DNA from: Bacillota bacterium
Lineage (GTDB): Bacteria > Bacillota > Clostridia > Christensenellales > CAG-138
Length of the DNA stretch: 53,635 nt
NCBI GenBank assembly: GCA_023426265.1
Contig: JAFABA010000060.1
Coordinates: 1 to 53,635 of the forward strand
Direction of reading: 5' to 3'
The notes under the pieces are model-generated. The model had not been told where the DNA came from. It was given only the letters and a program-made list of their open reading frames with translations, and searched no databases. The translations under genes and the position numbers were made by a program. This document shows positions 7,772 to 15,858 of the stretch, one piece after another (position 1 is the stretch's first letter; each line of letters starts with the position of its first letter).

Positions 7772-10246
7772 TTAAAGCTGTTTGAGTTTTTCGGAAAGCT
7801 TCGCGCGGCGGTCGATATCAAGTTTTGAAAACGCGATGCGCAGGTGGGTGCGTACGGTGCTGTCCGTAATGAACAGCATTTTGGCGATCTCACTGTTCTT
7901 GAAGCCCCGGGCTGCAAGCAGGGCCACCTCCCGCTCCCGTTCGGTCAGCGATTCGGACAGGCCCTCGGGCTGCAAATCCTGGTAGAGCTTGGTCCAGCCG
8001 ATACCAAAGCGCTCCTTCGTTTCATGGAACCGGTCGATCAGATTGGGATATTCCGTTTCAATCAGTTCGTCCGTCAGCCCCTTGAGCAGCCAGGAAAAAG
8101 ACGCGAACGGGAAGATCTGCCCGTCCGGCAAAGCCGCCTTGCCTGCCCGGCGGACAAGCACCCGGGCTTGTCCGCGGTCGCCCATCTGCATATAGCCCGC
8201 GGCCGCGGTCAGCGACAGCAGCATGCAAAAAACGGGGATTTCCTGGTACTCCGGATAGCGCGCCTCTATAATTCCGATCAGTCGGGCGTATTCGCCCTGA
8301 TGCAGCAGGTACACCGCGTGTACGAACAGGGCGGTGGGGATGAGCGCGGGCAGCAATTTTTGCGGCGAGAAATCCCCTTTCTTAAGCCACCCGGCAATGC
8401 CGTCGAGCCGCTGGAGTTCGGTCAGCAGCATGCCGCGCATCGCATCCAGCGTGGCGCGGAAGGCGAAAGAATCCTGCGCGGGGTTGGAAGAGGCGCGCTC
8501 CATGGAGGCAATGGCGTTTTGCCAGTCCGCGGTATTTGCCTTATGCAACGCGATCTGCGCCAATTGCAGCGCCACGCCCAGCTGTACGGTCCCCTGGTGC
8601 TTTGACTGCGCCAGAAACATGGCCTTGTATGCCAGTATCTCCGCCTCATTCATGTCGCCCCGGTGGTAGGCAAGCTCCGCGCGGTAGAGCACATCCGCGC
8701 CATAGCCGTGGCCGCCCGTCAATTGCGAATACAGGGTGATGTATTCTGTAAGCGCTCCGGCTTCTTTTTCGGCTTCGCCCGGGGCAGTGTAGTATACGCC
8801 CAGCGGGCCGCAGTTGGAAAAGCACCAGGGCGCCGTGGGCAAAATCACCCGCGAGCATGTCCCGTGGAACAGCGGCGCGGCTTTTTGGAGCACGGCGGTC
8901 ATTTCGCTTGCATGCGGATGATGCCGGAAGGAGGATAACAAAAGCCATTCGCCCATGAGTTCCAGCTCATCCTTCCGCTCATCCAGTAGCGGATACAGCT
9001 CGTCCATCAGCGCGTCAAACGCCGCATCGTTGGCCGTAAGCTTCAATGCCCACGCCACGCGCAGCATGGAAAGCGGGTAAGCCCGCCTGAGTTCAACAGA
9101 ACAGGCCTCTGAAAGATCCAAAGCGATGGCAGAAAACGGCGTGCCGCCCACAGTCTCGAGAATGAGCGGGGAAAGGTCGAGGGAAAGTATCCGCTCATAC
9201 TCCTTGATCCGCCAATAGTAAGAAAGCGCCTGGGCGGAACTGCCTTCATCCCGGCACAGGTCGCCCGCCCGCACCAGACATTCGCGCTCGTACGCTTCGC
9301 CGCGTTCGCGGCATTTTTGCCCCAGTATCTCATATAGGATGCTGTGTGGCTCATACCGCTGCTCGGCGGGCTCATACCGGATGAACGGGGTTTCCAACGC
9401 CTCCTGCGCATAGTCGGGCAGCGCATCCCAACCCATGAGTGCGCAGATCTGCCGTACGGTCAGCGTTTCAAAGGGGGACAGCCGCAGGAAGAAATCCTGC
9501 TGCTCAGGGGTCAGCTTGCTCCACACCAGGTGCTCCATCAGCGCCACAATGTCCCGCGTATCGGAAAAGGCGCCCCGCTCCCGGTACGCCCTTAGCTGCA
9601 GATACACCGCGATGATCCAGCCGCCGGTATAGGCGGCGACGCTTTTCGCCGTCTCCTGCGTGATATTCACGCCCGCAAGCGAATAATAGCGCCGGATGTT
9701 TACGGCGTCTAGCTTCAAATCGGCGGCTGTGATATGCAGAAATTGATAGCCGGAAACGGCAACGAGCAGTTTTCGCTTGACCATGTGCGTTAACAGGATA
9801 ACGTGCAGGCTCTCTCCGCCATGGTCGACTAGGACCGCAAAAAAGGAAGACGGCAGAATGGCGAGAAGATATTGAAAATTGTCTATGACAAGCCATGTCT
9901 CCTGGCGGCATTGGAGGGACCTTAGCGCGTCGCAGGCTTCGCCGATGGTGGCGGCGTTGGGCAGTTCTATTTTTAGAAGCCGCTGCCCCGCGTGGCTGTC
10001 TATTTTTTCGATATACCGGGCGAAACGCCTAAAGCAGGCCGCGGGCAGCTCATCCGTAGCGGTAAACCAGTGGACGGGCACGCTTTGCGGAAGGTTGCTC
10101 TCTAAAAAATCCCGTACGGCGGTGGTTTTACCATAGCCGGAAGGAGCCTCCACGATGGCGGTAGACGCGGTGCTCAAACCGCTTAGCTTGCGTTTTAGCT
10201 GGTCTGAATAATAGTGCGGCTCGCTCCGGGCTTTTTGCTGTTCCAT
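7772..10246 (-). CDS. MalT-like ATP-dependent LuxR-family transcriptional regulator
   Basis: A large one-component STAND regulator (824 residues). The N-terminal ATPase has a Walker A motif APSGYGKT (34-41) and a hydrophobic Walker B-like strand TWLVIDN. The long middle is helical and TPR-like (about 330-750), as in MalT, where it binds the inducer. The last 58 residues are a LuxR HTH: LTEREREVALLAARG, EIAKMLFITDSTVRTH. It probably activates nearby genes when a ligand is bound with ATP. The ATG at 10246 (GAAGGG upstream) is preferred over an upstream in-frame ATG that lacks a ribosome binding site. Likely targets are the downstream membrane protein and perhaps the surface-protein operon; that is inference. 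Confidence 0.92.
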   Translation of the reverse strand: MEQQKARSEPHYYSDQLKRKLSGLSTASTAIVEAPSGYGKTTAVRDFLESNLPQSVPVHWFTATDELPAACFRRFARYIEKIDSHAGQRLLKIELPNAATIGEACDALRSLQCRQETWLVIDNFQYLLAILPSSFFAVLVDHGGESLHVILLTHMVKRKLLVAVSGYQFLHITAADLKLDAVNIRRYYSLAGVNITQETAKSVAAYTGGWIIAVYLQLRAYRERGAFSDTRDIVALMEHLVWSKLTPEQQDFFLRLSPFETLTVRQICALMGWDALPDYAQEALETPFIRYEPAEQRYEPHSILYEILGQKCRERGEAYERECLVRAGDLCRDEGSSAQALSYYWRIKEYERILSLDLSPLILETVGGTPFSAIALDLSEACSVELRRAYPLSMLRVAWALKLTANDAAFDALMDELYPLLDERKDELELMGEWLLLSSFRHHPHASEMTAVLQKAAPLFHGTCSRVILPTAPWCFSNCGPLGVYYTAPGEAEKEAGALTEYITLYSQLTGGHGYGADVLYRAELAYHRGDMNEAEILAYKAMFLAQSKHQGTVQLGVALQLAQIALHKANTADWQNAIASMERASSNPAQDSFAFRATLDAMRGMLLTELQRLDGIAGWLKKGDFSPQKLLPALIPTALFVHAVYLLHQGEYARLIGIIEARYPEYQEIPVFCMLLSLTAAAGYMQMGDRGQARVLVRRAGKAALPDGQIFPFASFSWLLKGLTDELIETEYPNLIDRFHETKERFGIGWTKLYQDLQPEGLSESLTEREREVALLAARGFKNSEIAKMLFITDSTVRTHLRIAFSKLDIDRRAKLSEKLKQL

Positions 10247-10376
10247 AGCGCTTTCCCTTCTCCGCGGCATAAGGGCTGGTATACCAACTTTAACATTTGT
10301 TGGGGGAGACCCAACCTCAGTATATATGTGAAAAGCAGGCAAAAGCAAGCCCGGCCGGTGTTCTGCGCCCGATTCA

Positions 10377-10385
10377 TTTCGACAA
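10377..10385 (-). promoter_or_regulatory. candidate Spo0A box
   Basis: The minus strand reads TTGTCGAAA, matching the 0A-box core TGTCGAA, in the intergenic space between the divergent LuxR regulator and the phospholipase-like gene. A 7-9 bp match can occur by chance. Confidence 0.3.
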
Positions 10386-10458
10386 TCTGAGGTTTTATAC
10401 AGAATTCCTGCTATTTCACATTGATTTTACCTGATTCTGACCGTATTCGTTGTCGTGG

Positions 10459-10488
10459 CACAATATACTCTTAATCAAAGGGGGGGGC
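10459..10488 (+). promoter_or_regulatory. shared leader module upstream of the phospholipase-like operon
   Basis: GCACAATATACTC, then TTAATC, then AAAGGGGGGGG closely matches a module at 22298-22328 in front of another gene. Both end in an unusual poly-G ribosome binding site. The ATATACT core could be a -10 element of an alternative sigma factor. Confidence 0.5.
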
Positions 10489-10490
10489 GT

Positions 10491-11096
10491 ATGAATACGT
10501 ACTCGCATATTTTGATGGGCAGGTTTTTGTGCCGCTATGTTGAGAGACATTTCGACATTCAGCTCGACCGGGGAAGTTTTATCTTAGGAAATGTTCTGCC
10601 GGATTACAGCCCGTCCTTTCTGCTAAGGCCCCATTTCGTAAAAAACAATATCATGCACATTCAAAAAACAATACGGCTCCTTACACGGCAAAATGCTTCC
10701 GCATACAACAGCAAAAGAAATTCCCGGCTCTTGGGAATTCTTTGCCACTTCTATGCGGATTCTTTATGTTATGCGCATAACGATGGCTTTACAGGAGGCC
10801 TGTCCGGCCATATTCAGTATGAAAAAAGGCAATACGGCTATTTTATGGAACATCTCAGGCAGATCAATTCCTTCCGCTTTGTTGTACAGAAGGCATTTGA
10901 TAAAGAGACCGGCGGCCTTTACCGCCGGTTTGAAAAGCTGCATGCGAGTTACCTCTTAACGCGCCCGTCTTTTGCAAACGACCTGTCTTACACGATCATG
11001 GCCTGTATAGAGGCGATTGTCCTGGCTTGCGGATGTGCGGCGGCGGAGCGTACAGAGAGGACGTCTCATTCTCTCAACCGCTTGCAGGCAGTATGA
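10491..11096 (+). CDS. zinc-dependent phospholipase C family protein
   Basis: 201 residues with the pattern of the Zn_dep_PLPC family: an early His in SHILMGRF, ILGNVLPDYSPSF, a second group GILCHFYADSLCYAHN, and further His residues. These His/Asp positions match the metal ligands of bacterial phospholipase C enzymes. There is no signal peptide, so it probably acts inside the cell or is not a toxin-type enzyme. ATG 10491 is used because a run of eight G residues sits 2-10 nt upstream; an earlier in-frame ATG at 10455 lies before the promoter-like module. The stop lies 16 bases before the glycosyltransferase start, so it heads an envelope-lipid operon. Confidence 0.75.
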   Translation: MNTYSHILMGRFLCRYVERHFDIQLDRGSFILGNVLPDYSPSFLLRPHFVKNNIMHIQKTIRLLTRQNASAYNSKRNSRLLGILCHFYADSLCYAHNDGFTGGLSGHIQYEKRQYGYFMEHLRQINSFRFVVQKAFDKETGGLYRRFEKLHASYLLTRPSFANDLSYTIMACIEAIVLACGCAAAERTERTSHSLNRLQAV

Positions 11097-11112
11097 TGTG
11101 GGGGGAAGAAAG

Positions 11113-12336
11113 TTGCGGATTGCATTTTTTACGGATACGTTTTATCCACAGGTTAACGGGGTTTCCAATACGCTGTCCTATTTGAGCCGGTATCTTTCGG
11201 GAAATCAGGTGGAGCATATGTTTTTTGCTCCCGATTACGGGTTTGAGTCCGAGGGGTGTGCGGGGCTTCCCGTCATTCGCTTTCCCGGCATTTGTCCGGC
11301 GATTTATCCGGAATGCAGAGTAGTATTTGCGCCGCACAGCAAAGTGACCGGCATGCTCAAAGAGTTTGCGCCGGATGTGGTGCACATCGTAACGGAAGCG
11401 GGCATTGGCTTCACGGGATTGCGCGCTGCAAACGAGCTGGGCATTCCGATCGTCATGTCCTACCACACGAATTTTGATAAATACCTTGAATTCTACCACC
11501 TGACGATATTTGACCAGACATTATGGACGTATCTGAGGTGGTTCCACAGCTTCGCGCTGGTCAATCTGTGCCCTTCCCGCAACACATTGGAAGCGGTAAG
11601 AGAGCGCGGGTTTGAAAATTTGGATATCTGGTCCCGCGGGATCGATCTAAAGAGGTTTCACCCCTCCCATTTCTCGCCGGAGGTAAGGGAGCGGCTCGGG
11701 GGCCTTAATAAAACCGTTTATTTGTATGTCGGCAGGGTCGCGGTGGAAAAGGGGCTCGACGTACTGATGCGAAGCGTACAGAGAGTAAACGAAACACACG
11801 GCGAAACCATGCAGTTCTGGATCACCGGAAACGGGCCGTATTTGAAGGAGATCGAAGCGTGGGGGCTGCCGAATGTCGTTTTTACCGGCGAAAAGCAGGG
11901 CCTGGAGCTTGCTGAGATCTATGCGAGCGCCGATGTGTTCGTGCTTCCCTCCGGTACCGAAACGTTCGGGAACGTGCTGCTTGAGGCAATGGCGAGCGGC
12001 CTTGCGCCCATTTGCATGGATTCCGGCGGGGTGACCGACTATACGGTTCGGAATGTCAACGCCCGGATCTGCCGGTATGGGGAGGATGAGAGCCTGATCC
12101 AGGCCATTGTGGACCTGTTGGATCCGGAGCTTCGCAGCCGCATCCGACGCGGGGCCATGATGACTGCGGAAAGCAGAAGCTGGAATACGGTATTCGACAC
12201 GCTGAAGGAGCATTATGATTTAGCGGCGCAAAACCCAGGCGTCCGGCAGATTGCGCGGGTACCCCTTGATCTGATCCACGACAAAAAAAGGGACGTTTCG
12301 CTTGCCGATTGGTACGAAAAGAGGAATATCATATGA
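11113..12336 (+). CDS. glycosyltransferase family 4 (GDP-mannose/UDP-sugar lipid glycosyltransferase-like)
   Basis: A 407-residue GT-B fold enzyme. The N-terminal half opens MRIAFFTDTFYPQVNGVS, typical of diacylglycerol or phosphatidylinositol glycosyltransferases such as MgtA and PimB-like proteins. The C-terminal half holds YVGRVAVEKGLDVL and the GT4 EX7E motif in SGTETFGNVLLEAMASG. It transfers a sugar from a nucleotide donor, most likely to a membrane lipid. TTG 11113 is chosen: GGGGGGAAGAAAG precedes it and it gives the standard N-terminus; GTG 11098 is possible. Its stop overlaps the ugd start by 4 bases (ATGA). With the neighbouring UDP-glucose dehydrogenase it suggests a glucuronosyl or mixed glycolipid. 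Confidence 0.88.
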   Translation: MRIAFFTDTFYPQVNGVSNTLSYLSRYLSGNQVEHMFFAPDYGFESEGCAGLPVIRFPGICPAIYPECRVVFAPHSKVTGMLKEFAPDVVHIVTEAGIGFTGLRAANELGIPIVMSYHTNFDKYLEFYHLTIFDQTLWTYLRWFHSFALVNLCPSRNTLEAVRERGFENLDIWSRGIDLKRFHPSHFSPEVRERLGGLNKTVYLYVGRVAVEKGLDVLMRSVQRVNETHGETMQFWITGNGPYLKEIEAWGLPNVVFTGEKQGLELAEIYASADVFVLPSGTETFGNVLLEAMASGLAPICMDSGGVTDYTVRNVNARICRYGEDESLIQAIVDLLDPELRSRIRRGAMMTAESRSWNTVFDTLKEHYDLAAQNPGVRQIARVPLDLIHDKKRDVSLADWYEKRNII

Positions 12337-13706
12337 AAATAGCGGTTGTAGGCGCGGGGTATGTAGGCCTTGTCACGGCTGTATGCCTGGCACAGTGGGG
12401 CCATACGGTGGCCTGTGTGGAGATTGATAAAAACAAGCTTTCCACATTAAAGTCGGGACGTTCCACCATATTTGAAAAAGATGTGGAGGAACTGATGGGC
12501 CGCTACGCGAAAAAGCTTTCCTATACCGATAGCTGCCAGGATGCGTGTATGGGCGCGCAGGCCATATTTATCTGCGTTGGAACGCCCGAACGCGAGGACG
12601 GGTTTGCAAACCTGAAACAGGTCTTCTTCGTTGCGGAACAGATCGCGGCTGCCATGCGCAACGACTGCGTCTGTGTGGTGAAATCCACCGTACCCATCGG
12701 AACCAACCGCAAGCTGGACAGATTGTTTGCAGAAAAGGCAAGAAAAGGCGTCTTGATCGACGTCGCGTCCAATCCGGAGTTTTTGTCGCAGGGGACCGCC
12801 GTACATGATTTTCTGTATGGCCCGCGGGTGGTGCTCGGCGTGGAAAGCGCAAAAAGCGGTGAAATCCTCAAAAGCATTTACGCCAATTATCGCGGGAAAG
12901 TCATTGTAACCGACCGTCAAACGGCTGAAATGATCAAGTACGCCTCCAATAACTTTCTGGCGCTGAAGCTTTCGTTTATCAATGAGATCGCCAATTTGTG
13001 CGAGCTTGTCGGTGCGGATGTGGAAACGGTGGCGCGGGGGATGGGGGCGGACCAGCGCATCGGGGAGCAATTTTTGCGCGCGGGCATCGGCTACGGAGGC
13101 TCCTGCTTCCCAAAGGATACCAAGGCGCTCCATTGGCTGGCGAAATACCACGACTATGAAATAAAGACTGTAAAAGCAGCGATTGAAGTGAACGAAAATC
13201 AAAAGATCAGGCTCATCAAAAAGGCCCGCAGATACTATCCGTCCCTGGAAGGCTTGACGGTCGCCGTATTGGGCCTTACCTTCAAGCCGGGAACGGATGA
13301 CCTTCGGGACGCGCCGTCTCTCCAGAATATCGCGGTCCTGCTGCAGGAGGGGGCTGACGTTCGCGTGTGGGATCCCGTGGGATACAAGCGTATTCAGGAG
13401 ATCTACCCCAACCAGATCGCATGCTGCGATACGATACAGGAGGCCCTCCGCAATGCGCACCTGTGCCTGATACTGACCGAGTGGAAACAGATTCGGGAGT
13501 TCGATCCCGCAGGATACGCAAAATGGATGAAGAATCCGATTGTTATCGATGGGCGGAACTGCTATCTGCTGGACGCATTTACAGACACAGGCGTTGTATA
13601 CGATTCCATCGGCAGGCCCGGCGTTATGCCCCAAAGCGGAGACCAGACGGCAGGCATGGGTTACACGTTCCGGGAGGCCGCGCCTGTATTTCGCGTTTAT
13701 AAGTAA
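12333..13706 (+). CDS. ugd: UDP-glucose 6-dehydrogenase
   Basis: Oxidises UDP-glucose to UDP-glucuronate with two NAD+. The protein has 457 residues, the usual length. N-terminal NAD-binding motif: VVGAGYVGL. Catalytic cysteine segment: GYGGSCFPKDTKAL. C-terminal UDP-binding domain: GLTFKPGTDDLRDAPS. The ATG overlaps the glycosyltransferase stop as ATGA, and GAGGAAT precedes it, which rejects the longer upstream start. The product may feed the neighbouring glycosyltransferase. Two hairpins follow the gene. Confidence 0.95.
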   Translation: MKIAVVGAGYVGLVTAVCLAQWGHTVACVEIDKNKLSTLKSGRSTIFEKDVEELMGRYAKKLSYTDSCQDACMGAQAIFICVGTPEREDGFANLKQVFFVAEQIAAAMRNDCVCVVKSTVPIGTNRKLDRLFAEKARKGVLIDVASNPEFLSQGTAVHDFLYGPRVVLGVESAKSGEILKSIYANYRGKVIVTDRQTAEMIKYASNNFLALKLSFINEIANLCELVGADVETVARGMGADQRIGEQFLRAGIGYGGSCFPKDTKALHWLAKYHDYEIKTVKAAIEVNENQKIRLIKKARRYYPSLEGLTVAVLGLTFKPGTDDLRDAPSLQNIAVLLQEGADVRVWDPVGYKRIQEIYPNQIACCDTIQEALRNAHLCLILTEWKQIREFDPAGYAKWMKNPIVIDGRNCYLLDAFTDTGVVYDSIGRPGVMPQSGDQTAGMGYTFREAAPVFRVYK

Positions 13707-13736
13707 GCGCCCACAGTTGTAAGAACCCGATTAAAA

Positions 13737-13768
13737 AGCATCGCCGCAAAACGGCGATGCTTTCATTT
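13737..13768 (+). terminator. terminator of the ugd operon
   Basis: AGCATCGCCG (13737-13746) pairs with CGGCGATGCT (13752-13761), followed by TTCATTT. Confidence 0.75.
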
Positions 13769-13789
13769 GCGATGTTTCATGAGATAAGA

Positions 13790-13817
13790 AAAGCCGCTGG
13801 CCGCTAGCGGCTTTCCG
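13790..13817. terminator. second hairpin after ugd
   Basis: AAAGCCGCT (13790-13798) and AGCGGCTTT (13806-13814) form a perfect 9-bp stem. Only a short T tract follows. It may back up the first terminator. Confidence 0.55.
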
Positions 13818-13931
13818 TATCCCCAAATCTCTGATTATGGCAAATCCTTGGTTAATGACAAGATACACATTACTTTTATGGAAAGGGATGCTAAAATAAC
13901 AATAATAGAAAAGGGCAAATGGGGGATGGAT

Positions 13932-14510
13932 ATGGCGATACAAAAGTATTTGAGCCTGGCTGCTATGCTTTTGTTTTTCTTCCTGCTGGGCGGCAGGGCT
14001 TTGGGTTTAAGAAAGAAGGGGATCAAAGCCATCGTGTTCGGGGAAACGGACAAAAGGGATTTTCTGCTCTTGCCGATATTCCTGATCTTTGTCTACACCG
14101 TCGCCGCGAGCGCGTTTGCTCTTCCCATACCGGCTGTTCTTATAAATTCATTTTGGGTCAGTGAAGGCATCGGTTGGCTCGGTCTTGCGCTCTGTTTACT
14201 TGCTCTTGTTGGATTTGCGGAAACGCTCAAATCCTTTGGGGATTCATTCCGCGTGGGCATCGATGAAAAGAATCCGGATCGGCTGGTGACGTCGGGCGTA
14301 TTTTCAATCAGCCGCAACCCGATCTATGTCTGTTTTTTGTTGTTCTTTTTCGGCATGCTTCTGGCACATCCCAATATCATGCTTGTTTGCGTGCTTGTTC
14401 TGCTCGCGCTGGCAATCCACCGGCAGATACTTCGGGAGGAAGCCTTCCTAAAAGTGCACTATGGCAAGGACTATGAAGGATACTGCGCGCGCGTCCGGCG
14501 GTATTTGTAG
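13932..14510 (+). CDS. membrane methyltransferase of the isoprenylcysteine carboxyl methyltransferase family
   Basis: 192 residues with about five hydrophobic segments. The C-terminal half carries the ICMT/phospholipid methyltransferase signature: LVTSGVFSISRNPIYV, then a membrane helix, then a basic stretch with LREEAFLKVHYGKDYEGYC. The family uses S-adenosylmethionine in the membrane; bacterial members rarely have known substrates. Several in-frame ATGs exist. ATG 13932 is chosen because the GGGGG run lies 6 nt upstream, whereas for ATG 13926 it abuts the start. The next gene starts 20 bases after the stop, so the pair may be co-transcribed. Confidence 0.8.
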   Translation: MAIQKYLSLAAMLLFFFLLGGRALGLRKKGIKAIVFGETDKRDFLLLPIFLIFVYTVAASAFALPIPAVLINSFWVSEGIGWLGLALCLLALVGFAETLKSFGDSFRVGIDEKNPDRLVTSGVFSISRNPIYVCFLLFFFGMLLAHPNIMLVCVLVLLALAIHRQILREEAFLKVHYGKDYEGYCARVRRYL

Positions 14511-14529
14511 CGATAGGATGGGACAGGGT

Positions 14530-15027
14530 ATGGATATCACAATTGAAGCTTTAAAACCAAACGATTGGCCGGAGGTCTCCAAGATTTATCTTGCGGGCAT
14601 CAGGACGGGGATCGCCACATTTCAAAGCGGCGTGCCGGACTGGGAGGAATGGGACCGCGGCCATTGCGCCTGCTGCCGTCTGGTGGCGCGCTCCGGGGAC
14701 GCCATACTTGGCTGGGCCGCCATAACGCCTGTTTCCAGCCGGTGCGTATATGCGGGGGTGGCGGAGGTCAGCATCTATGTTTCAGACGTGTATAGAGGAA
14801 TGGGCGTAGGGGCTGCACTCCTGAATGAATTGGTTCTTCAATCCGAGCGGAACGGGTTTTGGACATTACAGGCCGGAATCATACGGGAGAATACACCCAG
14901 CAGGGAGTTGCATAAGAAATGCGGGTTTCGGGAAGTTGGCGCACGGGAACGGCTGGGCCGTATGCCTAACGGAAACTGGCACGATGTTGTATTGATGGAG
15001 AGAAGGAGCAAAATGGTGGGGGTTTAG
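14530..15027 (+). CDS. GNAT acetyltransferase, phosphinothricin/methionine sulfoximine type
   Basis: 165 residues with the layout of the Pat/MnaT subfamily: an N-terminal IYLAGIRTGIATF, a central VSIYVSDVYRGMGVGAALL containing the acetyl-CoA pyrophosphate loop R-G-M-G-V-G, and a C-terminal NTPSRELHKKCGFREVG. Such enzymes N-acetylate glutamine-synthetase inhibitors or related amino acid analogues. The ATG follows GACAGGG. The gene may be translated with the methyltransferase upstream. The exact substrate cannot be told from sequence. Confidence 0.85.
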   Translation: MDITIEALKPNDWPEVSKIYLAGIRTGIATFQSGVPDWEEWDRGHCACCRLVARSGDAILGWAAITPVSSRCVYAGVAEVSIYVSDVYRGMGVGAALLNELVLQSERNGFWTLQAGIIRENTPSRELHKKCGFREVGARERLGRMPNGNWHDVVLMERRSKMVGV

Positions 15028-15076
15028 GTTCGGGCCGCTGGCAAAGCCCATGAGACAGCGGTTTTTCTGTGGCTAA

Positions 15077-15100
15077 AAGTGCGCCTTCGCGCACTTTTTT
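15077..15100 (+). terminator. terminator after the GNAT gene
   Basis: AAGTGCGC (15077-15084) and GCGCACTT (15089-15096) form a stem with a CTTC loop, followed by TTTT. Confidence 0.85.
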
Positions 15101-15263
15101 GGTATATTGCATATATCGTTACGGGCGCCATACTTGCTGGGTATATATATGAGTGGATGCCGGTTTTCCCTGAATAACGGAGGTGACTTTAGCTGCTAAA
15201 CAGAAGTGCTTGGGTTCCCGCAGATAGATGGATCGTCAGAAGGTTTCAAAGGAAGGTGTAAAT

Positions 15264-15335
15264 ATGGGTTTTATCATTGCATTGCTGGTCATATTGGTTG
15301 CTTTGGCTCCAACCGGCCGCGACTACTCGGCTTAG
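15264..15335 (+). CDS. possible 23-residue membrane peptide
   Basis: MGFIIALLVILVALAPTGRD then three more residues: a single hydrophobic helix with a short polar tail. GGAAGG lies about 8 nt upstream of the ATG. It sits in the roughly 500-base gap between the GNAT gene and the ars promoter. No family is recognised. It may be real or the degraded start of a larger membrane protein. The rest of the 15101-15467 gap shows no convincing gene. Confidence 0.3.
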   Translation: MGFIIALLVILVALAPTGRDYSA

Positions 15336-15467
15336 GAGGAATATTTCAGGCTTGAATGCCCGAATGATAGAAATTCCTGCTGCAGAGCGCGCTAAATCAC
15401 CCCCAAAGACTGCTTGCACGGTGATCCCGGCGGGCAGTTCTTTTATTGGAGTAAAACCATAATCATA

Positions 15468-15497
15468 TTGACAATATTCGATTTGACAGAATATAAT
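15468..15497 (+). promoter_or_regulatory. promoter of the ars operon
   Basis: TTGACA (15468-15473) and TATAAT (15492-15497) with 18-bp spacing. Confidence 0.75.
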
Positions 15498-15500
15498 GAT

Positions 15501-15516
15501 ATCGATAGATATCGAT
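15501..15516. promoter_or_regulatory. ArsR operator candidate
   Basis: Two ATCGAT half-sites around AGAT, a 12-2-12-like dyad placed at the predicted transcription start and 11 bases before arsR. ArsR/SmtB repressors bind such AT-rich dyads in their own promoters. Confidence 0.6.
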
Positions 15517-15527
15517 GTGAGGATGTT

Positions 15528-15845
15528 ATGGAAACAAAGATGGAGCAAACGGCGGATATTTTTAAGGCGCTCAGCGACCCGAACCGGCTGATGATTGTGA
15601 ATATGCTGCAAAGCGGTGAAAAGTGCGCGTGCGAACTTCTGGAGGAACTTCGTATCGCGCAATCGACATTGTCGCACCATATGAAACTGCTGTGCGCATC
15701 CGGTGTGGTAACCGGGCGGCCAAACGGAAAGTGGATGTTCTATTCCCTCAACAAGCAGGGGTGCGAAGCCGCGTATCGGTTGCTTTCTGAAATCATGGAA
15801 GCAGCGGATACAGGCAATGCAAATCCATCCTGCGCGTGCGACTAA
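15528..15845 (+). CDS. arsR: ArsR-family metalloregulatory repressor
   Basis: A 105-residue winged-helix repressor that leaves DNA when it binds As(III)/Sb(III). The metal-sensing pair is C33-A-C35 in GEKCACELLEEL, at the alpha3 position used by classic ArsR. The recognition helix is AQSTLSHHMKLL (44-55). An additional C102-A-C104 lies at the extreme C-terminus, and could also bind arsenite. The ATG at 15528 follows GTGAGGA; the longer reading would start inside the promoter. It leads the operon with CoA-disulfide reductase/rhodanese, arsD and arsA. Confidence 0.93.
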   Translation: METKMEQTADIFKALSDPNRLMIVNMLQSGEKCACELLEELRIAQSTLSHHMKLLCASGVVTGRPNGKWMFYSLNKQGCEAAYRLLSEIMEAADTGNANPSCACD

Positions 15846-15858
15846 AGGAGTGTGTGCA

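Noticed and set aside
12447..13634. A 395-codon open frame on the minus strand
   Set aside because: Fully antisense to ugd, low-complexity composition, no ribosome binding site of note.
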